Origin: Eledone cirrhosa
Taxonomy: Eukaryota; Mollusca; Cephalopoda; Octopoda; Eledonidae
Direction of reading: 5' to 3'
Assembly (NCBI GenBank): GCA_964016885.1
Contig: OZ024741.1
Location: 413,355,812-413,419,811, forward strand
DNA: 64,000 nucleotides
This document shows positions 31,081-46,560 of the stretch, one piece after another. Below the pieces are notes generated by a model. That model made no database searches. It saw only the letters and a list, made by a program, of their open reading frames with translations, and had not been told where the DNA came from. A program made the translations under genes and the position numbers. Position 1 is the first letter of the stretch. Every line of letters starts with the position of its first letter.

Positions 31081-34000
31081 ATGAAGGCCCCCCTACACTG
31101 GACCTATCCCACACAACCTTACTCTAGGGTCCTTCCTCCAATAAATGAAGGTCCCCTACACTGGACCTATCCCACACAACCTTACTCTAGGGTCCTTCCT
31201 CCAATAAATGACTGCCCCCTGCACTGGACCTATCCCACACAACCTTACTCGATGGCATTTCCTCCAATAAATGAAGACCCCCTACACTGGACCTATCCCA
31301 CACAACCTTACTCTAGGGTCCTTCCTCCAATAAATGAAGGCCCCCTACACTGGACATATCCCACACAACCTTACTCTAGGGTCCTTCCTCCAATAAATGA
31401 AGACCCCCTACACTGGACATATCCCACACAACCTTACTCTAGGGTCCTTCCTCCAATAAATGAAGACCCCCTACACTGCACCTATCCCACACAACCTTAC
31501 TCTAGGGTCCCTACTCCAATAATTGAAGGCCCCCCCCTACACTGGACCTATCCCACACAACCTTACTCTAGGGTCCCTCCTACAATAAATGAAGGCCCCC
31601 CTACACTGGACCTATCCCACACAACCTTACTCTAGGGTCCCTCCTCCAATAAATGAAGGCCCCCTACACTGGACCTATCCCACACAACCTTACTCTAGGG
31701 TCCCTCCTCCAATAAATGAAGGCCCCCTACACTGGACATATCCCACACAACCTTACTCTAGGGTCCTTCCTCCAATAAATGAAGACCCCCTACACTGGAC
31801 CTATCCCACACAACCTTACTCTAGGGTCCTTCCTCCAATAAATGAAGACCCCCTACACTGCACCTATCCCACACAACCTTACTCTAGGGACCTTCCTCCA
31901 ACAAGTGAAGGCCCCCCTACACTGGACCTATCCCACACAACCTTACTCTAGGGTCCCTACTCCAATAATTGAAGGCCCCCCCCCTACACTGGACCTATCC
32001 CACACAACCTTACTCTAGGGTCCCTCCTACAATAAATGAAGGCCCCCCTACACTGGACCTATCCCACACAACCTTACTCTAGGGTCCTTCCTCCAATAAA
32101 TGACTGCCCCCTGCAGTGGACCTATCCCACACAACCTTACTCGATGGCATTTCCTCCAATAAATGAAGACCCCCTACACTGGACATATCCCACACAACCT
32201 TACTCTAGGGTCCTTCCTCCAATAAATGAAGGTCCCCTACACTGGACCTATCCCACACAACCTTACTCCAGGGTCCTTCCTCCAATAAATGACTGCCCCC
32301 TACACTGGACCTATCCCACACAACCTTACTCTATGGCATTTCCTCCAATAAATGAAGACCCCCTACACTGGACCTATCCCACACAACCTTACTCTAGGGT
32401 CCTTCCTCCAATAAATGAAGACCTCCTACACTGGACCTATCCCACACAACGTTACTCTAGGGTCCTTCCTCCAATAAATGAAGGCCCCACTACACTGGAC
32501 CTATCCCACACAACCTTACTCTAGGGTCCTTCCTCCAATAAATGAAGACCCCCTACACTGGACCTATCCCACACAACCTTACTCTAGGGTCCTCCTCAAA
32601 TAAATGAAGGCGTCCTTCCTCCAATAAATGAAGGCCCCCTACACTGGACCTATCCCACACAACCTTACTCTAGGGTCCTTCCTCCAATAAATGAAGGCCC
32701 CCTACACTGGACCTATCCCACACAACCTTACTCTAGGGTCCTTCCTCCAATAAATGACTGCCCCCTGCACTGGACCTATCCCACACAACCTTACTCGATG
32801 GCATTTCCTCCAATAAATGAAGACCCCCTACACTGGACCTATCCCACACAACCTTACTCCAGGGTCCTTCCTCCAATAAATGACTGCCCCCTACACTGGA
32901 CCTATCCCACACAACCTTACTCTATGGCATTTCCTCCAATAAATGAAGACCCCCTACACTGGACCTATCCCACACAACCTTACTCTAGGGTCCTTCCTCC
33001 AATAAATGAAGACCTCCTACACTGGACCTATCCCACACAACCTTACTCTAGGGTCCTTCCTCCAATAAATGAAGACCCCCTACACTGGACCTATCCCACA
33101 CAACCTTACTCTAGGGTCCTTCCTCCAATAAATGAAGACCTCCTACACTGGACCTATCCCACACAACCTTACTCTAGGGTCCTTCCTCCAATAAATGACG
33201 GCCCCCTACACTGGACCTATCCCACACAACCTTACTCTAGGGTCCCTCCTCCAATAAATGAAGACCCCCTACACTGGACCTATCCCACACAACCTTACTC
33301 TAGGGTCCTTCCTCCAATAAATGAAGGCCCCCTACACTGGACCTATCCCACACAACCTTACTCTAGGGTCCCTCCTCCAATAAATGAAGACGTCCTTCCT
33401 CCAATAAATGAAGGCCCCCTACACTGGACCTATCCCACACAACCTTACTCTAGGGTCCTTCCTCCAATAAATGAAGGCCCCCTACACTGGACCTATCCCA
33501 CACAACCTTACTCTAGGGTCCTTCCTCCAATAAATGAAGGCCCCCTACACTGGACCTATCCCACACAACCTTACTCTAGGGTCCTCCTCCAATAAATGAA
33601 GGCGTCCTTCCTCCAATAAATGAAGGCGTCCTTCCTCCAATAAATGAAGGCCCCCTACACTGGACCTATCCCACACAACCTTACTCTAGGGTCCTTCCTC
33701 CAATAAATGAAGGCCCCCTACACTGGACCTATCCCACACAACCTTACTCTAGGGTCCTTCCTCCAATAAATGAAGGTCCCCTACACTGGACCTATCCCAC
33801 ACAACCTTACTCTAGGGTCCTTCCTCCAATAAATGACTGCCCCCTACACTGGACCTATCCCACACAACCTTACTCTATGGCATTTCCTCCAATAAATGAA
33901 GACCCCCTACACTGGACCTCTCCCACACAACGTTACTCTAGGGTCCTTCCTCCAATAAATGAAGGCCCCACTACACTGGACCTATCCCACACAACCTTAC

Positions 34001-34640
34001 TCTAGGGTCCTTCCTCCAATAAATGAAGGCCCCCTACACTGGACCTATCCCACACAACCTTACTCTAGGGTCCTTCCTCCAGTAAATGAAGGCCCCCCTA
34101 CACTGGACCTATCCCACACAACCTTACTCTAGGGTCCTTCCTCCAATAAATGAAGGCCCCCTACACAGGACCTATCCCACACAACTTTACTCTAGCGTCC
34201 TTCCTCCAATAAATGAAGGCCCCCTACACTGGACCTATCCCACACAACCTTACTCTATAGTCCTTCCTCCAATAAATGAAGGCCCCCTACATTGGACCTA
34301 TCCCACACAACCTTACTCTAGGGTCCTTCCTCCTAAATGAAGACCCCCTACACTGGACCTATCCCACACAACTTTACTCTAGCACCCTTCCTCCAATAAA
34401 TGAAGGCCCCCTACACTGGACCTATCCCACACAACCTTACTCTAGGGTCCTTCCTTCCTCCAATAAATGAAGGCCCCCTACACAGGACCTATCCCACACA
34501 ACCTTACTCTAGGGTCCTTCCTCCAATAAATGAAGGCCCCCTACACTGGACCTATCCCACACAACCTTCCTCTAGGGTCCCTCCTCCAATAAATGAAGGC
34601 CCCCATACACTGGACCTATCCCACACAACTTTACTCTAGG
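31081..34640 (+). repeat. Satellite block repeated at 39801 and 48398
   Basis: Rare variants such as 'ccctgcagtggacc' occur at about 32110, 40830 and 49427, at offsets of 8,720 and 8,597 bp. The first copy lacks variants shared by the other two, such as 'gggttcctcctac' at 40738 and 49335. The last two copies are therefore the most closely related. Confidence 0.85.
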
Positions 34641-37600
34641 GTCCTTCCTCCAATAAATGAAGGCCCCCCCCTACACTGGACCTATCCCACACAACCTTAC
34701 TCTAGGGTCCTTCCTCCAATAAATGAAGGCCCCCTACACTGGACCTATCCCACACAACCTTACTCTAGGGTCCTTCCTCCAATAAATGAAGGCCCCCTAC
34801 ACTGGACCTATCCCACACAACCTTACTCTAGGGTCCTTCCTCCAATAAATGAAGGCCCCCTACACTGGACCTATCCCACACAACCTTACTCAGGGTCCCT
34901 CCTCCTAAATGAAGGCCCCCTACACTGGACCTATCCCATACAACTTTACTCTAGGGTCCTTCCTCCAATAAATGAAGGCCCCCTACACTGGACCTATCCC
35001 ACACAACCTTACTCTAGGGTCCTTCCTCCAATAAATGAAGGCCCCCTACACTGGACCTATCCCACACAACCTTACTCTAGGGTCCCTCCTCCAATAAATG
35101 AAGGCCCCCTACACTGGACCTATCCCACACGACCTTACTCTAGGGTCCTTCCTCCAATAAATGAAGACCTCCTACACTGGACCTATCCCACACAACCTTG
35201 CTCTAGGGTCCTTCCTCCAATAAATGAAGACCTCCTACACTGGACCTATCCCACACAACCTTACTCTAGGGTCCTTCCTCCAATAAATGAAGACCTCCTA
35301 CACTGGACCTATCCCACACAACCTTACTCTAGGGTCCTTCCTCCAATAAATGAAGACCCCCTACACTGGACCTATCCCACACAACCTTACTCTAGGGTCC
35401 TTCCTCCTAAATGAAGACCCCGTACACTGGACCTATCCCACACAACTTTACTCTAGCACCCTTCCTCCAATAAATGAAGGCCCCCTACACTGGACCTATC
35501 CCACACAACCTTACTCTAGGGTCCTTCCTTCCTCCAATAAATGAAGGCCCCCTACACAGGACCTATCCCACACAACCTTACTCTAGGGTCCTTCCTCCAA
35601 TAAATGACTGCCCCCTGCACTGGACCTATCCCACACAACCTTACTCGATGGCATTTCCTCCAATAAATGAAGACCCCCTACACTGGACCTATCCCACACA
35701 ACCTTACTCCAGGGTCCTTCCTCCAATAAATGACTGCCCCCTACACTGGACCTATCCCACACAACCTTACTCTATGGCATTTCCTCCAATAAATGAAGAC
35801 CCCCTACACTGGACCTATCCCACACAACCTTACTCTAGGGTCCTTCCTCCAATAAATGAAGGTCCCCTACACTGGACCTATCCCACACAACCTTACTCTA
35901 GGGTCCTTCCTCCAATAAATGACTGCCCCCTACACTGGACCTATCCCACACAACCTTACTCTATGGCATTTGCTCCAATAAATGAAGGCCCCACTACACT
36001 GGACCTATCCCACACAACCTTACTCTAGGGTCCTTCCTCCAATAAATGAAGGCCCCCTACACTGGACCTATCCCACACAACCTTACTCTAGGGTCCTTCC
36101 TCCAGTAAATGAAGGCCCCCCTACACTGGACCTATCCCACACAACCTTACTCTAGGGTCCTTCCTCCAATAAATGAAGGCCCCCTACACAGGACCTATCC
36201 CACACAACTTTACTCTAGCGTCCTTCCTCCAATAAATGAAGGCCCCCTACACTGGACCTATCCCACACAACCTTACTCTATGGTCCTTCCTCCAATAAAT
36301 GAAGGCCCCCTACATTGGACCTATCCCACACAACCTTACTCTAGGGTCCTTCCTCCTAAATGAAGACCCCCTACACTGGACCTATCCCACACAACTTTAC
36401 TCTAGCACCCTTCCTCCAATAAATGAAGGCCCCCTACACAGGACCTATCCCACACAACCTTACTCTAGGGTCCTTTCTCCAATAAATGACTGCCCCCTGC
36501 ACTGGACCTATCCCACACAACCTTACTCGATGGCATTTCCTCTAATAAATGAAGACCCCCTACACTGGACCTATCCCACACAACCTTACTCCAGGGTCCT
36601 TCCTCCAATAAATGACTGCCCCCTACACTGGACCTATCCCACACAACCTTACTCTATGGCATTTCCTCCAATAAATGAAGACCCCCTACACTGGACCTAT
36701 CCCACACAACCTTGCTCTAGAGTCCTTCCTCCAATAAATGAAGACCTCCTACACTGGACCTATCCCACACAACCTTACTCTAGGGTCCTTCCTCCAATAA
36801 ATGAAGACCCCCTACACTGGACCTATCCCACACGACCTTACTCTAGGGTCCTTCCTCCAATAAATGAAGACCTCCTACACTGGACCTATCCCACACAACC
36901 TTACTCTAGGGTCCTTCCTCCAATAAATGAAGGCCCCCTACACTGGACCTATCCCACACAACCTTACTCTAGGGTCCCTCCTCCAATAAATGAAGACCCC
37001 CTACACTGGACCTATCCCACACAACCTTACTCTAGGGTCCTTCCTCCAATAAATGAAGACCCCCTACACTGGACCTATCCCACACAACCTTACTCTAGGG
37101 TCCTTCCTCCAATAAATGAAGGCCCCCTACACTGGACCTATCCCACACAACCTTACTCTAGGGTCCCTCCTCCAATAAATGAAGACGTCCTTCCTCCAAT
37201 AAATGAAGGCCCCCTACACTGGACCTATCCCACACAACCTTACTCTAGGGTCCTTCCTCCAATAAATGAAGGCCCCCTACACTGGACCTATCCCACACAA
37301 CCTTACTCTAGGGTCCTTCCTCCAATAAATGAAGGCCCCCTACACTGGACCTATCCCACACAACCTTACTCTAGGGTCCTCCTCCAATAAATGAAGGCGT
37401 CCTTCCTCCAATAAATGAAGGCGTCCTTCCTCCAATAAATGAAGGCGTCCTTCCTCCAATAAATGAAGGCCCCCTACACTGGACCTATCCCACACAACCT
37501 TACTCTAGGGTCCTTCCTCCAATAAATGAAGGTCCCCTACACTGGACCTATCCCACTCAACCTTACTCCAGGGTCCTTCCTCCAATAAATGACTGCCCCC

Positions 37601-37964
37601 TACACTGGACCTATCCCACACAACCTTACTCTATGGCATTTCCTCCAATAAATGAAGACCCCCTACACTGGACCTATCCCACACAACCTTACTCTAGGGT
37701 CCTTCCAATAAATGAAGGTCCCCTACACTGGACCTATCCCACACAACCTTACTCTAGGGTCCTTCCTCCAATAAATGACTGCCCCCTACACTGGACCTAT
37801 CCCACACAACCTTACTCTATGGCATTTCCTCCAATAAATGAAGACACCCTACACTGGACCTATCCCACACAACGTTACTCTAGGGTCCTTCCTCCAATAA
37901 ATGAAGGCCCCACTACACTGGACCTATCCCACACAACCTTACTCTAGGGTCCTTCCTCCAATAA

Positions 37965-40900
37965 ATGAAGGCCCCCTACACTGGACCTATCCCACACAAC
38001 CTTACTCTAGGGTCCTTCCTCCAGTAAATGAAGGCCCCCCCCTACACTGGACCTATCCCACACAACCTTACTCTAGGGTCCTTCCTCCAATAAATGAAGG
38101 CCCCCTACACAGGACCTATCCCACACAACTTTACTCTAGCGTCCTTCCTCCAATAAATGAAGGCGCCTACACTGGACCTATCCCACACAACCTTACCCTA
38201 TGGTCCTTCCTCCAATAAATGAAGGCCCCCTACATTGGACCTATCCCACACAACCTTACTCTAGGGTCCTTCCTCCTAAATGAAGACCCCCTACACTGGA
38301 CCTATCCCACACAACTTTACTCTAGCACCCTTCCTCCAATAAATGAAGGCCCCCTACACTGGACCTATCCCACACAACCTTACTCTAGGGTCCTTCCTTC
38401 CTCCAATAAATGAAGGCCCCCTACACAGGACCTATCCCACACAACCTTACTCTAGTGTCCTTCCTCCAATAAATGAAGGCCCCCTACACTGGACCTATCC
38501 CACACAACCTTACTCTAGGGTCCTTCCTCCAATAAATGAAGGCCCCCTACACTGGACCTATCCCACACAACCTTCCTCTAGGGTCCCTCCTCCAATAAAT
38601 GAAGGCCCCCATACACTGGACCTATCCCACACAACTTTACTCTAGGGTCCTTCCTCCAATAAATGAAGGCCCCCCCCTACACTGGACCTATCCCACACAA
38701 CCTTACTCTAGGGTCCTTCCTCCAATAAATGAAGGCCCCCTACACTGGACCTATCCCACACAACCTTACTCTAGGGTCCTTCCTCCAATAAATGAAGGCC
38801 CCCTACACTGGACCTATCCCACACAACCTTACTCTAGGGTCGTTCCTCCAATAAATGAAGGCCCCCTACACTGGACCTATCCCACACAACCTTACTCAGG
38901 GTCCCTCCTCCTAAATGAAGGCCCCCTACACTGGACCTATCCCACACAACTTTACTCTAGGGTCCTTCCTCCAATAAATGAAGGCCCCCTACACTGGACT
39001 TATCCCACACAACCTTACTCTAGGGTCCTTCCTCCAATAAATGAAGGCCCCCTACACTGGACCTATCCCACACAACCTTACTCTAGGGTCCCTCCTCCAA
39101 TAAATGAAGGCCCCCTACACTGGACCTATCCCACACAACCTTACTCTAGGGTCCTTCCTCCAATAAATGAAGGCCCCCTACACTGGACCTATCCCACACA
39201 ACCTTACTCTAGGGTCCTTCCTCCAATAAATGAAGGCCCCCTACACTGGACCTATCCCACACAACCTTACTCTATGGTCCCTCCTCCTAAATGAAGGCCC
39301 CCTACACTGGACCTATCCCACACAACCTTACTCTAGGGTCCTTCCTCCAATAAATGAAGGCTCCCTACACTGGACCTATCCCACACAACTTTACTCTAGG
39401 GTCCTTCCTCCAATAAATGAAGGCCCCCTACACTGGACTTATCCCACATAACCTTACTCTAGGGTCCCTCCTCCAATAAATGAAGGCCCCTCCCTACACT
39501 GGACCTATCCCACACAACCTTACTCTAGGATCCTTCCTCCAATAAATGAAGGCCCCCTACACTGGACATATCCCACACAACCTTACTCTAGGGTCCTTCC
39601 TCCAATAAATGAAGACCCCCTACACTGCACCTATCCCACACAACCTTACACTAGGGACCTTCCTCCAACAAGTGAAGGCCCCCCTACACTGGACCTATCC
39701 CACACAACCTTACTCTAGGGTCCCTACTCCAATAAGTGAAGGCCCCCCCTACACTGGACCTATCCCACACAACCTTACTCTAGGGTCCCTCCTACAATAA
39801 ATGAAGGCCCCCCTACACTGGACCTATCCCACACAACCTTACTCTAGGGTCCTTCCTCCAATAAATGAAGGTCCCCTACACTGGACCTATCCCACACAAC
39901 CTTACTCTAGGGTCCTTCCTCCAATAAATGACTGCCCCCTGCACTGGACCTATCCCACACAACCTTACTCGATGGCATTTCCTCCAATAAATGAAGACCC
40001 CCTACACTGGACCTATCCCACACAACCTTACTCTAGGGTCCTTCCTCCAATAAATGAAGGCCCCCTACACTGGACATATCCCACACAACCTTACTCTAGG
40101 GTCCTTCCTCCAATAAATGAAGACCCCCTACACTGGACATATCCCACACAACCTTACTCTAGGGTCCTTCCTCCAATAAATGAAGACCCCCTACACTGCA
40201 CCTATCCCACACAACCTTACTCTAGGGTCCCTACTCCAATAATTGAAGGCCCCCCCCTACACTGGACCTATCCCACACAACCTTACTCTAGGGTCCCTCC
40301 TACAATAAATGAAGGCCCCCCTACACTGGACCTATCCCACACAACCTTACTCTAGGGTCCCTCCTCCAATAAATGAAGGCCCCCTACACTGGACCTATCC
40401 CACACAACCTTACTCTAGGGTCCCTCCTCCAATAAATGAAGGCCCCCTACACTGGACATATCCCACACAACCTTACTCTAGGGTCCTTCCTCCAATAAAT
40501 GAAGACCCCCTACACTGGACCTATCCCACACAACCTTACTCTAGGGTCCTTCCTCCAATAAATGAAGACCCCCTACACTGCACCTATCCCACACAACCTT
40601 ACTCTAGGGACCTTCCTCCAACAAGTGAAGGCCCCCCTACACTGGACCTATCCCACACAACCTTACTCTAGGGTCCCTACTCCAATAATTGAAGGCCCCC
40701 CCCCTACACTGGACCTATCCCACACAACCTTACTCTAGGGTTCCTCCTACAATAAATGAAGGCCCCCCTACACTGGACCTATCCCACACAACCTTACTCT
40801 AGGGTCCTTCCTCCAATAAATGACTGCCCCCTGCAGTGGACCTATCCCACACAACCTTACTCGATGGCATTTCCTCCAATAAATGAAGACCCCCTACACT

Positions 40901-43900
40901 GGACATATCCCACACAACCTTACTCTAGGGTCCTTCCTCCAATAAATGAAGGTCCCCTACACTGGACCTATCCCACACAACCTTACTCCAGGGTCCTTCC
41001 TCCAATAAATGACTGCCCCCTACACTGGACCTATCCCACACAACCTTACTCTATGGCATTTCCTCCAATAAATGAAGACCCCCTACACTGGACCTATCCC
41101 ACACAACCTTACTCTAGGGTCCTTCCTCCAATAAATGAAGACCTCCTACACTGGACCTATCCCACACAACGTTACTCTAGGGTCCTTCCTCCAATAAATG
41201 AAGGCCCCACTACACTGGACCTATCCCACACAACCTTACTCTAGGGTCCTTCCTCCAATAAATGAAGACCCCCTACACTGGACCTATCCCACACAACCTT
41301 ACTCTAGGGTCCTCCTCCAATAAATGAAGGCGTCCTTCCTCCAATAAATGAAGGCCCCCTACACTGGACCTATCCCACACAACCTTACTCTAGGGTCCTT
41401 CCTCCAATAAATGAAGGCCCCCTACACTGGACCTATCCCACACAACCTTACTCTAGGGTCCTTCCTCCAATAAATGACTGCCCCCTGCACTGGACCTATC
41501 CCACACAACCTTACTCGATGGCATTTCCTCCAATAAATGAAGACCCCCTACACTGGACCTATCCCACACAACCTTACTCCAGGGTCCTTCCTCCAATAAA
41601 TGACTGCCCCCTACACTGGACCTATCCCACACAACCTTACTCTATGGCATTTCCTCCAATAAATGAAGACCCCCTACACTGGACCTATCCCACACAACCT
41701 TACTCTAGGGTCCTTCCTCCAATAAATGAAGACCTCCTACACTGGACCTATCCCACACAACCTTACTCTAGGGTCCTTCCTCCAATAAATGAAGACCCCC
41801 TACACTGGACCTATCCCACACAACCTTACTCTAGGGTCCTTCCTCCAATAAATGAAGACCTCCTACACTGGACCTATCCCACACAACCTTACTCTAGGGT
41901 CCTTCCTCCAATAAATGACGGCCCCCTACACTGGACCTATCCCACACAACCTTACTCTAGGGTCCCTCCTCCAATAAATGAAGACCCCCTACACTGGACC
42001 TATCCCACACAACCTTACTCTAGGGTCCCTCCTCCAATAAATGAAGACGTCCTTCCTCCAATAAATGAAGGCCCCCTACACTGGACCTATCCCACACAAC
42101 CTTACTCTAGGGTCCTTCCTCCAATAAATGAAGGCCCCCTACACTGGACCTATCCCACACAACCTTACTCTAGGGTCCTTCCTCCAATAAATGAAGGCCC
42201 CCTACACTGGACCTATCCCACACAACCTTACTCTAGGGTCCTCCTCCAATAAATGAAGGCGTCCTTCCTCCAATAAATGAAGGCGTCCTTCCTCCAATAA
42301 ATGAAGGCCCCCTACACTGGACCTATCCCACACAACCTTACTCTAGGGTCCTTCCTCCAATAAATGAAGGCCCCCTACACTGGACCTATCCCACACAACC
42401 TTACTCTAGGGTCCTTCCTCCAATAAATGAAGGTCCCCTACACTGGACCTATCCCACACAACCTTACTCCAGGGTCCTTCCTCCAATAAATGACTGCCCC
42501 CTACACTGGACCTATCCCACACAACCTTACTCTTTGGCATTTCCTCCAATAAATGAAGACCCCCTACACTGGACCTATCCCACACAACCTTACTCTAGGG
42601 TCCTTCCTCCAATAAATGAAGGTCCCCTACACTGGACCTATCCCACACAACCTTACTCTAGGGTCCTTCCTCCAATAAATGACTGCCCCCTACACTGGAC
42701 CTATCCCACACAACCTTACTCTATGGCATTTCCTCCAATAAATGAAGACCCCCTACACTGGACCTCTCCCACACAACGTTACTCTAGGGTCCTTCCTCCA
42801 ATAAATGAAGGCCCCACTACACTGGACCTATCCCACACAACCTTACTCTAGGGTCCTTCCTCCAATAAATGAAGGCCCCCTACACTGGACCTATCCCACA
42901 CAACCTTACTCTAGGGTCCTTCCTCCAGTAAATGAAGGCCCCCCTACACTGGACCTATCCCACACAACCTTACTCTAGGGTCCTTCCTCCAATAAATGAA
43001 GGCCCCCTACACAGGACCTATCCCACACAACTTTACTCTAGCGTCCTTCCTCCAATAAATGAAGGCCCCCTACACTGGACCTATCCCACACAACCTTACT
43101 CTATAGTCCTTCCTCCAATAAATGAAGGCCCCCTACATTGGACCTATCCCACACAACCTTACTCTAGGGTCCTTCCTCCTAAATGAAGACCCCCTACACT
43201 GGACCTATCCCACACAACTTTACTCTAGCACCCTTCCTCCAATAAATGAAGGCCCCCTACACTGGACCTATCCCACACAACCTTACTCTAGGGTCCTTCC
43301 TTCCTCCAATAAATGAAGGCCCCCTACACAGGACCTATCCCACACAACCTTACTCTAGGGTCCTTCCTCCAATAAATGAAGGCCCCCTACACTGGACCTA
43401 TCCCACACAACCTTCCTCTAGGGTCCCTCCTCCAATAAATGAAGGCCCCCATACACTGGACCTATCCCACACAACTTTACTCTAGGGTCCTTCCTCCAAT
43501 AAATGAAGGCCCCCCCCCTACACTGGACCTATCCCACACAACCTTACTCTAGGGTCCTTCCTCCAATAAATGAAGGCCCCCTACACTGGACCTATCCCAC
43601 ACAACCTTACTCTAGGGTCCTTCCTCCAATAAATGAAGGCCCCCTACACTGGACCTATCCCACACAACCTTACTCTAGGGTCCTTCCTCCAATAAATGAA
43701 GGCCCCCTACACTGAACCTATCCCACACAACCTTACTCAGGGTCCCTCCTCCTAAATGAAGGCCCCCTACACTGGACCTATCCCATACAACTTTACTCTA
43801 GGGTCCTTCCTCCAATAAATGAAGGCCCCCTACACTGGACCTATCCCACACAACCTTACTCTAGGGTCCTTCCTCCAATAAATGAAGGCCCCCTACACTG

Positions 43901-46560
43901 GACCTATCCCACACAACCTTACTCTAGGGTCCCTCCTCCAATAAATGAAGGCCCCCTACACTGGACCTATCCCACACAACCTTACTCTAGGGTCCTTCCT
44001 CCAATAAATGAAGGCCCCCTACACTGGACCTATCCCACACAACCTTACTCTAGGGTCCTTCCTCCAATAAATGAAGGCCCCCTACACTGGACCTATCCCA
44101 CACAACCTTACTCTATGGTCCCTCCTCCTAAATGAAGGCCCCCTACACTGGACCTATCCCACACAACCTTACTCTAGGGTCCTTCCTCCAATAAATGAAG
44201 GCCCCCAACACTGGACCTATCCCACACAACCTTACTCTAGGGTCCCTCCTCCTACATGAAGGCCCCCTACACTGGACCTATCCCACACAACTTTACTCTA
44301 GGGTCCTTCCTCCAATAAATGAAGGCCCCCTACACTGGACTTATCCCACATAACCTTACTCTAGGGTCCCTCCTCCAATAAATGAAGGCCCCTCCCTACA
44401 CTGGACCTATCCCACACAACCTTACTCTAGGATCCTTCCTCCAATAAATGAAGGCCCCCTACACTGGACATATCCCACACAACCTTACTCTAGGGTCCTT
44501 CCTCCAATAAATGAAGACCCCCTACACTGCACCTATCCCACACAACCTTACACTAGGGACCTTCCTCCAACAAGTGAAGGCCCCCTACACTGGACCTATC
44601 CCACACAACCTTACTCTAGGGTCCCTACTCCAATAAGTGAAGGCCCCCCCCCTACACTGGACCTATCCCACACAACCTTACTCTAGGGTCCCTCCTACAA
44701 TAAATGAAGGCCCCCCTACACTGGACCTATCCCACACAACCTTACTCTAGGGTCCTTCCTCCAATAAATGAAGGTCCCCTACACTGGACCTATCCCACAC
44801 AACCTTACTCTAGGGTCCTTCCTCCAATAAATGACTGCCCCCTGCACTGGACCTATCCCACACAACCTTACTCGATGGCATTTCCTCCAATAAATGAAGA
44901 CCCCCTACACTGGACCTATCCCACACAACCTTACTCTAGGGTCCTTCCTCCAATAAATGAAGGCCCCCTACACTGGACATATCCCACACAACCTTACTCT
45001 AGGGTCCTTCCTCCAATAAATGAAGACCCCCTACACTGGACATATCCCACACAACCTTACTCTAGGGTCCTTCCTCCAATAAATGAAGGCCCCCTACACT
45101 GGACCTATCCCACACAACCTTACTCTAGGGTCCCTCCTCCAATAAATGAAGGCCCCCTACACTGGACATATCCCACACAACCTTACTCTAGGGTCCTTCC
45201 TCCAATAAATGAAGACCCCCTACACTGGACCTATCCCACACAACCTTACTCTAGGGTCCTTCCTCCAATAAATGAAGACCCCCTACACTGCACCTATCCC
45301 ACACAACCTTACTCTAGGGACCTTCCTCCAACAAGTGAAGGCCCCCCTACACTGGACCTATCCCACACAACCTTACTCTAGGGTCCCTACTCCAATAATT
45401 GAAGGCCCCCCCCCCTACACTGGACCTATCCCACACAACCTTACTCTAGGGTCCCTCCTACAATAAATGAAGGCCCCCCTACACTGGACCTATCCCACAC
45501 AACCTTACTCTAGGGTCCTTCCTCCAATAAATGACTGCCCCTGCACTGGACCTATCCCACACAACCTTACTCGATGGCATTTCCTCCAATAAAGGAAGAC
45601 CCCCTACACTGGACATATCCCACACAACCTTACTCTAGGGTCCTTCCTCCAGTAAATGAAGGTCCCCTACACTGGACCTATCCCACACAACCTTACTCCA
45701 GGGTCCTTCCTCCAATAAATGACTGCCCCCTACACTGGACCTATCCCACACAACCTTACTCTATGGCATTTCCTCCAATAAATGAAGACCCCCTACACTG
45801 GACCTATCCCACACAACCTTACTCTAGGGTCCTTCCTCCAATAAATGAAGACCTCCTACACTGGACCTATCCCACACAACGTTACTCTGGGTCCTTCCTC
45901 CAATAAATGAAGGCCCCACTACACTGGACCTATCCCACACAACCTTACTCTAGGGTCCTTCCTCCAATAAATGAAGACCCACTACACTGGACCTATCCCA
46001 CACAACCTTACTCTAGGGTCCTCCTCCAATAAATGAAGGCGTCCTTCCTCCAATAAATGAAGGCCCCCTACACTGGACCTATCCCACACAACCTTACTCT
46101 AGGGTCCTTCCTCCAATAAATGAAGGCCCCCTACACTGGACCTATCCCACACAACCTTACTCTAGGGTCCTTCCTCCAATAAATGACTGCCCCCTGCACT
46201 GGACCTATCCCACACAACCTTACTCGATGGCATTTCCTCCAATAAATGAAGACCCCCTACACTGGACCTATCCCACACAACCTTACTCCAGGGTCCTACC
46301 TCCAATAAATGACTGCCCCCTACACTGGACCTATCCCACACAACCTTACTCTATGGCATTTCCTCCAATAAATGAAGACCCCCTACACTGGACCTATCCC
46401 ACACAACCTTACTCTAGGGTCCTTCCTCCAATAAATGAAGACCTCCTACACTGGACCTATCCCACACAACCTTACTCTAGGGTCCTTCCTCCAATAAATG
46501 AAGACCCCCTACACTGGACCTATCCCACACAACCTTACTCTAGGGTCCTTCCTCCAATAA
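37965..46560 (+). repeat. 8.6-kb higher-order unit, first copy
   Basis: Every variant unit I checked recurs 8,597 bp downstream, with no net indel from about 38043 to 46560. Private markers include 'ctctttggcatttcc' (42531), 'aataaaggaagac' (45589) and 'gtcctacctcc' (46293). Confidence 0.88.
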